This document shows, piece by piece, positions 36,476 through 44,909 of a DNA stretch of 64,000 nucleotides. This stretch comes from Halovivax ruber XH-70 (GTDB taxonomy: Archaea > Halobacteriota > Halobacteria > Halobacteriales > Natrialbaceae). The DNA is taken from NCBI RefSeq assembly GCF_000328525.1, contig NC_019964.1, positions 2,046,001-2,110,000 on the forward strand, in the 5' to 3' direction. A model generated the notes under the pieces. That model made no database searches. It saw only the letters and a list, made by a program, of their open reading frames with translations, and was not told the DNA's origin. Within the stretch, counting starts at the first letter, position 1, and every line of letters begins with the position of its first letter. Both the position numbers and the translations under genes were made by a program.

Positions 36476-37036
36476 ATGCCCACCGCACAATCCACTCACT
36501 GCAGGACGGGGTACCGCTTCGCCGCGATCGTCGCGGTTGCACTGTTCGCGATCGGCGCGATCGTCTTCGGCGCCGCGGTCGCGACGGCCGACGGCCCGGA
36601 CGAGCTCGGAAACGAGACGGTGAACGTCTCCGCGGACACGGACCCGCTGGAGGTGACCGTCGACTTCGCCGACGAGTTCAACGAGACGGACACCGAGACG
36701 GTGACCGCGACGTTCTACAACGAAACCGAGTACGCCGACGATCCGGCGACGGCCACCGAGTTGCACAACGTCACGGTCACCGGCGATCCCGGCGAGACGA
36801 TCACCGAGGAGGTGAACGTCTCCGAGACGGACGCGCTGAACCTCAGCACCGAGTATCGGCTGATTCTCACCAGCACCGAGGAGAACGTCGACAGCGTCGA
36901 AATCGGCGGGCTGATCGGCGGCCCAGTCGTCGTCGACGGCGACGGAATGCCCGGCTTCACGCTCGGCGCCGCCGTCGCCGCGCTGGCACTCGCTACCGCG
37001 TTCGTCGCCGCACGTCGGCGCGGAGGTGGCGAATGA
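36476..37036 (+). CDS. Secreted protein with PGF-CTERM-type anchor
   Basis: The 186-residue protein has an N-terminal signal helix (FAAIVAVALFAIGAIVFGAA), an acidic Thr/Glu-rich beta ectodomain, and a C-terminus MPGFTLGAAVAALALATAFV followed by ARRR. That is the tripartite PGF-CTERM signal recognised by archaeosortase A. It would be cleaved and lipid-anchored at the cell or virion surface. It lies between the VP3-like and spike genes and overlaps the spike ATG by 4 bp, so it is probably a virion or envelope component made with them. Confidence 0.8.
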   Translation: MPTAQSTHCRTGYRFAAIVAVALFAIGAIVFGAAVATADGPDELGNETVNVSADTDPLEVTVDFADEFNETDTETVTATFYNETEYADDPATATELHNVTVTGDPGETITEEVNVSETDALNLSTEYRLILTSTEENVDSVEIGGLIGGPVVVDGDGMPGFTLGAAVAALALATAFVAARRRGGGE

Positions 37037-39693
37037 GCGCGGACCCGATCACGGTCGACTCGGCGAACGGAGGTGATCCTGTCGATCACCACCGCCCGGA
37101 AGGGCGCGAGATAACGCGACGTACTCTGCTCAAGACCGGCGCCGCAGCTGGCGCCGCGATGGGAATGGGCGCGATCCCGAGTCAATCTGTGTCGGCAACG
37201 ACGGCGCCGTCACTCGTCGCTACGCCAATAATCTCACCGGGGTTTCTGGCTGTCTCTGCCATCGGCTCCGCGATCGATGGCGTGTTCGGCTCTACGCCCG
37301 ACACGGGCGATCGTCTCACGCTGCACCAACAGGCGACACAGCAAAAAGAGGGCTGGGACGGCCACGTCGTCCAGTTCAACAACCGGCTCACGGACGCCTC
37401 GACGATTGCAGATATCGAAGCCCGTGACGGAATCGCCCAGAGCTACGAAAACGGTGCGACGGAGAACGAGGCCTTATCAAACGCACTCGCTCGAATCCGA
37501 TCGTACTACGCGGATGCGCCGGAACACAACGCGATCGAGATCGCCAATAAGGCGCTCCTGTCCTACCGTGTTATTCAACACGCTGGGGACCAGACCGACC
37601 CGGTTTTCACGGTCCCTACGGCGTGGCAGAACGAAGATGACACGGTAACTGGCCAAATCGTGTTCCGGCCCGACGGCACTGCCGATCTGTCGAAGGACGA
37701 TCCTGGGTTGACCAGCTCGACCATCACGCGCCACGACGGCACCGAGCACACGGTCGGCGTCGGGGTTCAAAACGCGGATGACAATCCGCTTGACGAACCG
37801 ATGACGCCCATCCTCGAGATTTACGACGACAGTTATTACGCTGACGGCGCGTCGAAAGTTGATGAGATTGTCCCGCTCTCGGATGAGACGATCGACGCAT
37901 ACGATTCGTCGGCAGATGAATTCGTGTTCACACTCTCGGATAATTCAGTAATCCACACGAATCTAAAATTCACCATCCCACCGATCACCGATTCGGATGG
38001 GAATCAGCTTCGCGAGTCGAAAACCGTATTCGATCTTCGCGAACTCATGAAGATTCTTACTGAAATCCAAGACCAGAGTGACACGATCGTCGGCAACTAC
38101 GATGCCAATTTCGTCGGTGAATTGTACGCGCTGATGGACGACGGCACGATAGATCCGGGCGATATCCGTGGCTCCGCTGGAATCGCTCGTTTCCTCTCCG
38201 GTACGGACGACGCGAGTGACTCGCGCTTTCAGCTGGCGTTGATGCAGCAACTCGGAATGTCCCGATCGGACCTCTCGAACGTCGCGAGTATGTCGGTCAC
38301 GCTCCAGGGCGCGACCGACAGCAAGGTAGAGTACACCGATTCGGGAGACAGGAACGTCATTCCGACAGATTTCGAGTCATTGGAACTCGAAGGCCAGTTG
38401 TTCGCTCGAACTGATGTGAGTGAGATCGCATCTGGTGAGGTGTATTTCCCGAGGGAGCGTGTCTACGGCGTCGGTGCTGATTCGAGTATCTACGCAATCG
38501 ACCCGTCCGATGGGTCCGAAATCTGGGCATCTGATCACTCGTTCTCCAACGGCATGGCAATCGCCGAATCGGTGAAAGGGGATAAGGTGTTCGTCGCAGA
38601 CAACAACGGCGGAAACGTCGATTGCCATGATGCTACCTCTGGTTCCATCGAGTGGACTGGGTCGGTGTCTGGTCCCTGCGAATCAATCGCCGTTGATCCG
38701 GCTGATGAGGCCGTCTACATCGGGACTAACGATGGCGTCCTCGATGCGATCGACCCGGCCGACGGCTCTGGCCTCTGGTCGGAAAACATCGGTGGCGAAA
38801 TCGCGGCACTCAGCGCCCAACACGACGGCGACTGGCTCATAGTTGCTTCTGGCTCGGCCATCCGTCGCGTCTCGACGGCTGATGGATCGGTCGATTGGGA
38901 GTACACGGAAGCTTCCTCCGCGTTGGTCGATATCGACCTACTGGGCGACGGTTCGGAAGCCATCGCGACCGACGGCTCGACGTTCCACATAGTGGACACT
39001 GCAGATGGAACACAGAAACGCACCTTCTCGGACCCGAACAACTCTGCGCGAACCTCCGCAGGGCCGGACGGTGAAGCCGTCTATTCGGTCAATGGGAACA
39101 CTTCGGACGTGTACGCAATCAACACGTCAGATGGGTCTACCCGGTGGACGAACTCGTCTCACACCTACGAACCGGAGGTCGTAACGGTCACGCCGTCGGG
39201 AAGCGAGATCGTCACGGCGAGCTATGACGAGATCGTCGCGTTCGACTCGACCGGTTCCCGATCCTGGTCGACTAGTTCGATGAACGTTCAGTATAAAGTG
39301 GCGTCTGGTCCTTCGATCCCCGGAAAACCCGGCGGGAAACTCTCCAACGCGCTGTTCTTCGACGTAGCAAATGGGGAGGAGTACGAACTGCAGTCTGGGT
39401 CGATTACTATCGAGGAGATTACCGATGCAGACGGTAACGAACTCGATTCGTCGGATTACAACGAACCCGGCTACGACACCTATGACAGCCAGGAATACGC
39501 GGAGTACGTCGAGGAGCACACGACATACAAAGAGACGATATACCGGGAGGAGGATTCTGGCCCCTCAGTGCCCTGTCTGATCGGGTGCGGCGACGATGGG
39601 GGCGACTGGATCGGCCTCGTGGTCATCGGCGCGATTCTATTCATGGTTGTCGGCTGGGTGACTGACCTGCTCCCGTTTGTCGGTGGTGACTGA
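37033..39693 (+). CDS. Pleolipovirus-like spike with an inserted seven-repeat PQQ-type beta-propeller
   Basis: The 886-residue protein has a Tat signal (ITRRTLLKTGAAAGAAMGMG, residues 33-52), an envelope-type N-terminal domain of about 430 residues (RLTLHQQATQQKEGWDGHVV onward), and a C-terminal TM helix (WIGLVVIGAILFMVVGWV). Between them, at about residues 480-760, seven repeats of the form AIDPSDGSEIW occur, the PQQ/quinoprotein-like propeller motif: IYAIDPSDGSEIW, VDCHDATSGSIEW, LDAIDPADGSGLW, RRVSTADGSVDW, HIVDTADGTQKR, VYAINTSDGSTRW, IVAFDSTGSRSW. Known spikes are about 500-600 residues, so the propeller probably accounts for the extra length. It is the presumed receptor-binding and fusion protein. 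Confidence 0.82.
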   Translation: MSADPITVDSANGGDPVDHHRPEGREITRRTLLKTGAAAGAAMGMGAIPSQSVSATTAPSLVATPIISPGFLAVSAIGSAIDGVFGSTPDTGDRLTLHQQATQQKEGWDGHVVQFNNRLTDASTIADIEARDGIAQSYENGATENEALSNALARIRSYYADAPEHNAIEIANKALLSYRVIQHAGDQTDPVFTVPTAWQNEDDTVTGQIVFRPDGTADLSKDDPGLTSSTITRHDGTEHTVGVGVQNADDNPLDEPMTPILEIYDDSYYADGASKVDEIVPLSDETIDAYDSSADEFVFTLSDNSVIHTNLKFTIPPITDSDGNQLRESKTVFDLRELMKILTEIQDQSDTIVGNYDANFVGELYALMDDGTIDPGDIRGSAGIARFLSGTDDASDSRFQLALMQQLGMSRSDLSNVASMSVTLQGATDSKVEYTDSGDRNVIPTDFESLELEGQLFARTDVSEIASGEVYFPRERVYGVGADSSIYAIDPSDGSEIWASDHSFSNGMAIAESVKGDKVFVADNNGGNVDCHDATSGSIEWTGSVSGPCESIAVDPADEAVYIGTNDGVLDAIDPADGSGLWSENIGGEIAALSAQHDGDWLIVASGSAIRRVSTADGSVDWEYTEASSALVDIDLLGDGSEAIATDGSTFHIVDTADGTQKRTFSDPNNSARTSAGPDGEAVYSVNGNTSDVYAINTSDGSTRWTNSSHTYEPEVVTVTPSGSEIVTASYDEIVAFDSTGSRSWSTSSMNVQYKVASGPSIPGKPGGKLSNALFFDVANGEEYELQSGSITIEEITDADGNELDSSDYNEPGYDTYDSQEYAEYVEEHTTYKETIYREEDSGPSVPCLIGCGDDGGDWIGLVVIGAILFMVVGWVTDLLPFVGGD

Positions 39694-39695
39694 CC

Positions 39696-40235
39696 GTGCA
39701 CCGGCTTTTCATTGCAATCGCGACGGTAGCACTGGCGCTGTGTCTCGCGACCGGTGGCGTCGCGGCCCAAGCCCAAAACGCGAGCAACGAGACGACGGCG
39801 GCGGCCGGCGACGACTACCAGGAGGTTATCGACGAGGACACACGAATCACCAACTGGCAGTATTCGCCGGGCCAGTTCCTCATCACCATCCAGGCTGACG
39901 CATCGACGTCAATCTCACTCACCGAAGCTGGATCGTTCGACGAGGGAACCAGCCAGTTCAACTACGGCGAGCGCGAGCTCGAGGAAGGTGAGAACGTCAT
40001 CCGGTTCTCGGTTACCGACCGCCAGGGTGCGGCCGTCGCGATCGCGACGAGACAGTCACTCCAGAACGGCGGCGGCGCGATCGTCTCGACTGGCGCCGTC
40101 GAACGCAACCCGATGAGCAATTTCGGCGGTGAAAGCGGACTGCTGTCCGGTATCGCGATCACAGTCGCGATGGCCGGACTCGGCGCCTTGTACGTCGTCC
40201 GTTCGGAAGACAGCGGGGTGAGTGTCGCATCATGA
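39696..40235 (+). CDS. Virion-operon membrane-anchored secreted protein
   Basis: The 179-residue protein has a signal peptide (LFIAIATVALALCLATGGVAAQA), a beta-rich ectodomain (ITNWQYSPGQFLITIQADAS), and a C-terminal TM helix (LSGIAITVAMAGLGALYVV). It starts with a GTG at 39696, 2 bp after the spike stop, and its stop overlaps the next ATG (ATGA). The position corresponds to the conserved small membrane-protein gene after the spike in pleolipoviruses. The exact role is unknown; a spike partner is plausible. Confidence 0.72.
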   Translation: MHRLFIAIATVALALCLATGGVAAQAQNASNETTAAAGDDYQEVIDEDTRITNWQYSPGQFLITIQADASTSISLTEAGSFDEGTSQFNYGERELEEGENVIRFSVTDRQGAAVAIATRQSLQNGGGAIVSTGAVERNPMSNFGGESGLLSGIAITVAMAGLGALYVVRSEDSGVSVAS

Positions 40236-41026
40236 GCGAGCTCGGTACTACCTTCGCCTCCTGGAAGGACCGCGCGACCTACCTCGCCGCCGAAGCGCAG
40301 CTGCTCATCATCGGCCTCGTCTTCTCGATCGGCGCGCTGTTCTTCTACTTCAAGCCAGAACTGCCAGGCATTCCGCCCATCGCCCACGGCTGGCTCGCCG
40401 CGCTCATGATCTTCGGGCCGCCGCTGCTGGCGATGTTCGTCACGGGCGCCCGGCGGCTTCGCGACCGACACCGGGTCACCGTCCACCACATTAACGCCGT
40501 GACCGACGAACGCGAGAAGTACAACGTCGAGCCCGGCGTCTGGGACGAGAAGACCGTCGAAGGCCCGTCTCCCTACGTCGTTAACGACGGCGACGCCTAC
40601 GAAGTCCGGGAGTTCGAGTGGCACGCGGACACGGAGACGCTGATCGTCACCGGGTGCCACTTCTCAGAACTCGCCGACTCGAAACTCATCACGGTGAAGG
40701 CGATGCTGGAAGACATCCACGGCCAGCTGATCGAGACGGCGATCGCCTACAACAAGTTGCGAGCTCGAATCTCGCGCATGGGCGTCGAGATCGAACGCGA
40801 CGTGGTGAACTTCCAGGCCGAGGCCGACGAGCGTGGGCTAATGGGCCAGAAAACGGCGGTGAAAGAACGGTTCGAGGCGGCCGAAGACGAAGCGCAGGAG
40901 TGGGACACCGACGAGATTCGCGACCTCGGCGACTACGAACACGAGTACGATCCCGTCGCGAACCCCGAAGGCGTCACCGTCGACACCGGCCATCAGGCCG
41001 CCACGGACGGAGGTGAGCAGCGGTGA
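40232..41026 (+). CDS. Virion-operon protein with two TM helices and coiled coil
   Basis: In this 264-residue protein two TM helices lie at residues 18-75 (AQLLIIGLVFSIGALFFYFK; GWLAALMIFGPPLLAMFVTG). A cytoplasmic alpha/beta domain follows, then a charged coiled coil (RISRMGVEIERDVVNFQAEA). The C-terminus reads ATDGGEQR because the ribosome site of the next gene is embedded in it. It is the position of the conserved ORF7-type gene of pleolipoviruses, probably an assembly or inner-membrane factor. It overlaps the ATPase gene by GTGA. Confidence 0.72.
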   Translation: MSELGTTFASWKDRATYLAAEAQLLIIGLVFSIGALFFYFKPELPGIPPIAHGWLAALMIFGPPLLAMFVTGARRLRDRHRVTVHHINAVTDEREKYNVEPGVWDEKTVEGPSPYVVNDGDAYEVREFEWHADTETLIVTGCHFSELADSKLITVKAMLEDIHGQLIETAIAYNKLRARISRMGVEIERDVVNFQAEADERGLMGQKTAVKERFEAAEDEAQEWDTDEIRDLGDYEHEYDPVANPEGVTVDTGHQAATDGGEQR

Positions 41027-42195
41027 CCGACGAACAGGAGATCTTCACCGCGGCGCAACTCCGGGAGCATCAGGACGGCTACCAGGCACGCGAGAACCGC
41101 GAACTCCTCCCGCACACGGGCATCGTTCGGGACCCAAAGATCGAGCGGGCGCTCTCGATCCGCGCCGTCCACTACGATCCAACCGACTGCGACCGGCCCG
41201 ACGAACTCCCGGCGAAGTCCAAAGACCTCGATAAGCACCGCCAGATCCAGCGGATCGAAGGAACCCAGGTTGCCCGCCAGGCACTCGAAAACGGCGACAT
41301 GGCGACGGTCAAGCACCTCACCGGCGACACCAACCAGCGCGCGGACGTGAGCGGCATTCAGGCGATCGGCAACGTCGACGATCTCGTCACCGGCCCGGCG
41401 TCGATCATCTACATCTACGCCGAGCCCGGCAGCGGGAAGACTGACTTCGCGCTCCTGCTCGGCCAGCGCTGGCGTCACCACCAGCCGGGGGACGCCCTGG
41501 TCGCGTCGAACATCCAGACGCTCGAAGAAACCACCGAGTGGACCGATGACGACGGCCGGCTTCGCGACGGCTGGCTCGCCAACTACGGCGCGCTCGACGA
41601 GTGGATCAAGCAGGACGGCGAACCCACCGAGAACGCACAGACGCCGAAGCTGTTCATCTTCGACGAGGCGAGCTCGCACGCCGCAGGTGGTGGCGCGCAG
41701 GGCTACGAAACCCGCCAGAAGATGGGGCCACTCGTCTACAAGATCCGCAAGTACGGTGGGTCGCTGATCATTATCGGCCACGACGGCGGCGACGTCCACC
41801 CGATGGTTCGCGAGCAGTCGAAGGTGGTCAAGAAGGACGGAAAGAAAGAGGCGACAATCTACGACTCGATCCGGAATCGCAAGCCCCAGGGCAAGATCGC
41901 GGGCATCACCGGAATCCCGCCGACTGACTGGCGCTTCGACACGCACGAGGCGACCGCCTGGAGTTGGCACGACCTGCGAGCCGAGGACGAAGACGACGGA
42001 CTCGACGAAGCCGAGGCGGTCGAGCAGGCCGCGATCTACACCGTGATCCGGGCGAAACAGCAGGGAATGAGTAACCGCCAAGTCGCGAAATTCGTTCCCT
42101 GGAGCCACGAGACCGTCCGGAAGCGCTGGAACGAGTATCAGAACGACGGCCGGTACACCGACACGGTTGCCAACGTCGAGGGCGTAATCGCATGA
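41023..42195 (+). CDS. P-loop ATPase with C-terminal HTH (pleolipovirus VP8-like)
   Basis: The 390-residue protein has Walker A YAEPGSGKTDFALLLGQRWR near residue 130 and Walker B LFIFDEAS near 210. A sensor-like strand is GGSLIIIGHDGGDVHP. The C-terminal helix-turn-helix MSNRQVAKFVPWSHETVRKR lies near 350. A conserved P-loop ATPase ends the virion gene block in pleolipoviruses (VP8). It may move genome DNA or act in assembly at the membrane. It starts with a GTG overlapping the previous stop, with a GGAGGTG ribosome site. Confidence 0.8.
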   Translation: MTDEQEIFTAAQLREHQDGYQARENRELLPHTGIVRDPKIERALSIRAVHYDPTDCDRPDELPAKSKDLDKHRQIQRIEGTQVARQALENGDMATVKHLTGDTNQRADVSGIQAIGNVDDLVTGPASIIYIYAEPGSGKTDFALLLGQRWRHHQPGDALVASNIQTLEETTEWTDDDGRLRDGWLANYGALDEWIKQDGEPTENAQTPKLFIFDEASSHAAGGGAQGYETRQKMGPLVYKIRKYGGSLIIIGHDGGDVHPMVREQSKVVKKDGKKEATIYDSIRNRKPQGKIAGITGIPPTDWRFDTHEATAWSWHDLRAEDEDDGLDEAEAVEQAAIYTVIRAKQQGMSNRQVAKFVPWSHETVRKRWNEYQNDGRYTDTVANVEGVIA

Positions 42196-42318
42196 CGGGA
42201 CGCCATCGACAACCCGTCAACGACAGCAGACACCCCACTAATAGGGCCGCGGACTTACCTACTCGGTTCAAACCCTGCGGCCCACCGCTCAGGACAAGTA
42301 ACAGCCGGGAGGAGTCGA

Positions 42319-42327
42319 TATATAAAA
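42319..42327 (+). promoter_or_regulatory. TATA box before the nuclease-like gene
   Basis: TATATAAAA lies 23-31 bp before the GTG at 42350, so the transcript would be leaderless and separate from the virion operon. Confidence 0.7.
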
Positions 42328-42349
42328 CGCGCGTGGCGCGTGATTCGGC

Positions 42350-42733
42350 GTGAATCGCTCGAAGCGGGCGAACCATTTCGGCACGATCTGCGAGAAGCGG
42401 ATGGCCGCGAAGCGTCGCTTCGATCTCGAACGGGCGAGCTGGCACGATGCCCGCTTCGGAAACGGCACGCCGGTCGAGATCAAGTCGACGATGCTCGAAC
42501 ACTCGGACGGTCAGCCGGGAAATTTCAAGGTCTACCACGCCTATCACCGGAAACTCCGTCGCCACGACGGCTGGTACTGCTTCGTCGTCTACCGCCCGCA
42601 CGGCCGCTCAGGCTGTACGGTCGTCAAGGACAAGATGGTCAAGGCAGCGAATCTCCCGCTACTCCGGTGGCACGGGGGCGGCGATCACCGCGATACCCAA
42701 CAGGCGAAGATCGCGATCTGCGACGTGTTATAA
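42350..42733 (+). CDS. PD-(D/E)XK-type nuclease-like protein
   Basis: The 127-residue protein begins with an N-terminal helix containing Glu (HFGTICEKRMAAKRRF), then SWHDARFGNGTPVEIKST. The Asp followed by E-I-K is the PD-(D/E)XK pattern of Holliday-junction resolvases and restriction-like nucleases. A strand (DGWYCFVVYRPHG) and a basic C-terminus follow. It has its own TATA box and probably a leaderless mRNA. It may resolve replication or recombination intermediates of the virus, or act on host DNA. Its size fits an Hjc-like resolvase. Confidence 0.7.
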   Translation: MNRSKRANHFGTICEKRMAAKRRFDLERASWHDARFGNGTPVEIKSTMLEHSDGQPGNFKVYHAYHRKLRRHDGWYCFVVYRPHGRSGCTVVKDKMVKAANLPLLRWHGGGDHRDTQQAKIAICDVL

Positions 42734-42785
42734 TACTCAAAACCAAACGCCAATAGACATATAAAAATTGTATATTATATAAAAA

Positions 42786-43673
42786 CTACCACCAGATGGC
42801 AATCGGATGAACAACTTTCCCAGGCCCTTCTACCCCCATATGACGATCTTCCATCATAATATCTCGCCCAGCGGCGATCTCCCTAATCGCTTCATTAAAT
42901 GGAGTGCCAGCATCTTCTGATAACGCTTTCAGAGTACGGATCATGTCTCCGGGAACCCATGAGTCATTGGTACCGATTCGTCCTTCTATTCTTCCAAAGA
43001 CGGTGTAGGGCCGGGGAGAAGAGAAAGCGTGCGCTAGTGGAGTCCGCTTAGAGTCTCGACGCAACGGTACTGCATATGATTGACCATCATCATCTAACCT
43101 GAGAGGCACTCTATCTGAATGTAGTCTCTTTGCCATTGATGCCGTCGCTTTGTTACCCTTGGCCTTTTCCCCCATTAGACCCAACTCTTCAATTAATTCA
43201 TCATCAACGTCGGGGGAGTTTTCAACAGTTTCAGCTGCTTCGCTAAACGCCTCTCCCCAAGATGCTATGGCTTCATCGTGTAGTTCAATCCGGAAAAGAG
43301 ACATCGCCTCCATTTCACCTTCTATTTTCACTACATCTCCAAAACTCACTCCCTCATCGGATGGGTCTTTGATTTCTATTCCTTCGGATTGGAATTCCTT
43401 CTGTAGCCGGTCAAACCGATAAGGTGCTGTCAATTTAATTTGTTGTTGGAAGTTTTGTGAGTCCAGCTCCCTTTGACTCACTTCGGCATCCACAGCGCCT
43501 GCAAATAGAGGTAGTATAGACCTTAATCGCCCCTGACGTTCACTCTCCGATTCGGACTCCCTTTGGGCATCAGTAGCGACACCTACCCCTATTGAGGAAA
43601 GATGGCCATTAATGCTCTCTTCGTCTAAATATACGAATTCACGTGGCTCCGGGTCATGCCATTCTGAAGACAT
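42786..43673 (-). CDS. DUF6414-like protein (AT-rich cargo gene)
   Basis: The 295-residue soluble protein has an N-terminus REFVYLDEESINGHLSSIGV that resembles DUF6414 proteins. A Glu/Ser/Gln-rich helix and a segment with LTAPYRFDRLQKEFQSEGIE follow, then an OB-like strand set (FGDVVKIEGEMEAMSLFRIE). A C-terminal beta domain ends the protein (RPYTVFGRIEGRIGTNDS). It has no catalytic motif I recognise. The gene is clearly AT-richer than the virion operon and uses A/T-ending codons. ATTTAATAA at 43694-43702 is a good TATA box for a leaderless start at 43673. The family's function is unknown. Confidence 0.7.
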   Translation of the reverse strand: MSSEWHDPEPREFVYLDEESINGHLSSIGVGVATDAQRESESESERQGRLRSILPLFAGAVDAEVSQRELDSQNFQQQIKLTAPYRFDRLQKEFQSEGIEIKDPSDEGVSFGDVVKIEGEMEAMSLFRIELHDEAIASWGEAFSEAAETVENSPDVDDELIEELGLMGEKAKGNKATASMAKRLHSDRVPLRLDDDGQSYAVPLRRDSKRTPLAHAFSSPRPYTVFGRIEGRIGTNDSWVPGDMIRTLKALSEDAGTPFNEAIREIAAGRDIMMEDRHMGVEGPGKVVHPIAIWW

Positions 43674-43775
43674 ACAACTATTTCAGTGAGAGGGTTATTA
43701 AATATCCGTCACTAATGGTTAGCCAGTCCAGAATCTGGTGACAAAAAGAAGCTCGAACAAATACTCAGGTACTCT

Positions 43776-44030
43776 CTATTCTTTTGAAACTATAACCTCA
43801 GAATCTACATTGAAACGAACAACTCTCGTCGAGAGTGTCTCGGCGATCTCCTGACGCTGTTCGGCAGTGAGGTCGTCGCGCTCGAGTACCTGGCGCGCTG
43901 CCGCGACGAGTTCGGGAACGTCCTCGCACGCCTGCGTGACTGCCTTCGTCTTGTTACACCCGTAGTAGTCCGCTGCTCGCTCGATCACGTCCTTTCGGTA
44001 CGCGTAGTCACCGTCGGTGCGGATTCGCAT
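43776..44030 (-). CDS. Small haloarchaeal protein (DUF7692-like)
   Basis: The protein of about 84 residues, MRIRTDGDYAYRKDVIERAA onward, has helices YYGCNKTKAVTQACEDVPEL and LTAEQRQEIAETLSTRVV. It resembles small haloarchaeal proteins often found in plasmids and proviruses, possibly RHH-like or antitoxin-sized. The ATG at 44028-44030 is chosen over one 12 bp upstream because AAAAACTAGG at about 44057-44066 sits at TATA distance. It lies between the DUF6414-like gene and the divergent membrane-protein gene. Function unknown. Confidence 0.6.
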   Translation of the reverse strand: MRIRTDGDYAYRKDVIERAADYYGCNKTKAVTQACEDVPELVAAARQVLERDDLTAEQRQEIAETLSTRVVRFNVDSEVIVSKE

Positions 44031-44310
44031 ACTCGTACACACGGACCCCCGAATCCTAGTTTTTTCGTCTCACTGGACCCGGCCCACAGCCCATAATCGG
44101 GGGTAGTTCTGTCAGACTGGCTGAGTGGTGCCGGGCCCGCGGGCTCGATCGGCACGGGATATGCACACGGCCAGCTGGCGCTCGTGTGCATATTCGGGAA
44201 ACCGGTTCTCTCGACGCGCAAGTGGTGGGGATAACAGGTGAAAGGTCAAAATGATGGATTGGTGATTGCCCAATCCTTATATTCAAAACAACCTTCGTTT
44301 CTACCAATAA

Positions 44311-44844
44311 ATGAATCTAAACCCTACGATCATAGGGGCCATTATTGGGGCGATTGGTACCTTCATTACAATTCTGGTCGGCCGTATCCTATTCTACCAG
44401 TGGGAAAGATACCTGAAGAGACAGAAGATACGTAATGCCTTTCTAACGGAAATTGACAATATTGTTGAAAAAACAGAAGAGATGAATAGGCGCAGAAAGG
44501 AGAAAAGCGACGTTTGGACAACCCCCATGGGGAGAAGTGAAAACATACGTATACTCTTAGAAGAAGTTCCTACGCCAGTATTCGAGAATAGTTCAGAACT
44601 CCTCTATGAACTTTCCCAAGAAGAAGCAAGGTGCATCATCGAGCTCTATACAGAAGTTCAAATGTCGAGATGGTTTGAAGCGCCGGATTCCTATGATGAA
44701 CAGGGAATTACAACACGCTTCAACGTCCACAAGGTTAGAAATAAGGCCAATATAGCTATTGGAGAAATAAACACGCAGAGGGAAAACGACAAGCCATGGG
44801 GATTTTCCATTGAACTTCCGTCTTCTAAGAGCTTAGGTCGGTGA
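44311..44844 (+). CDS. Single-TM protein of unknown function (AT-rich cargo)
   Basis: In this 177-residue protein an N-terminal TM helix (IIGAIIGAIGTFITILVGRI) is followed by a cytoplasmic helical domain rich in Lys/Glu (RNAFLTEIDNIVEKTEEMNR). The second half includes YELSQEEARCIIELYTEVQM. Lysine is frequent and the DNA AT-rich, unlike the surrounding provirus. CTTATATTC at 44277-44285 lies at TATA distance from the ATG, giving a leaderless mRNA. I recognise no family. Together with the convergent two-TM gene it could form a membrane-acting pair. Confidence 0.65.
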   Translation: MNLNPTIIGAIIGAIGTFITILVGRILFYQWERYLKRQKIRNAFLTEIDNIVEKTEEMNRRRKEKSDVWTTPMGRSENIRILLEEVPTPVFENSSELLYELSQEEARCIIELYTEVQMSRWFEAPDSYDEQGITTRFNVHKVRNKANIAIGEINTQRENDKPWGFSIELPSSKSLGR

Positions 44845-44909
44845 GTTACAGTTTCGAAATTGCCGCAAGTTCCATTACTGGAGCTATAACCCCAGGAATG
44901 GATATATCA

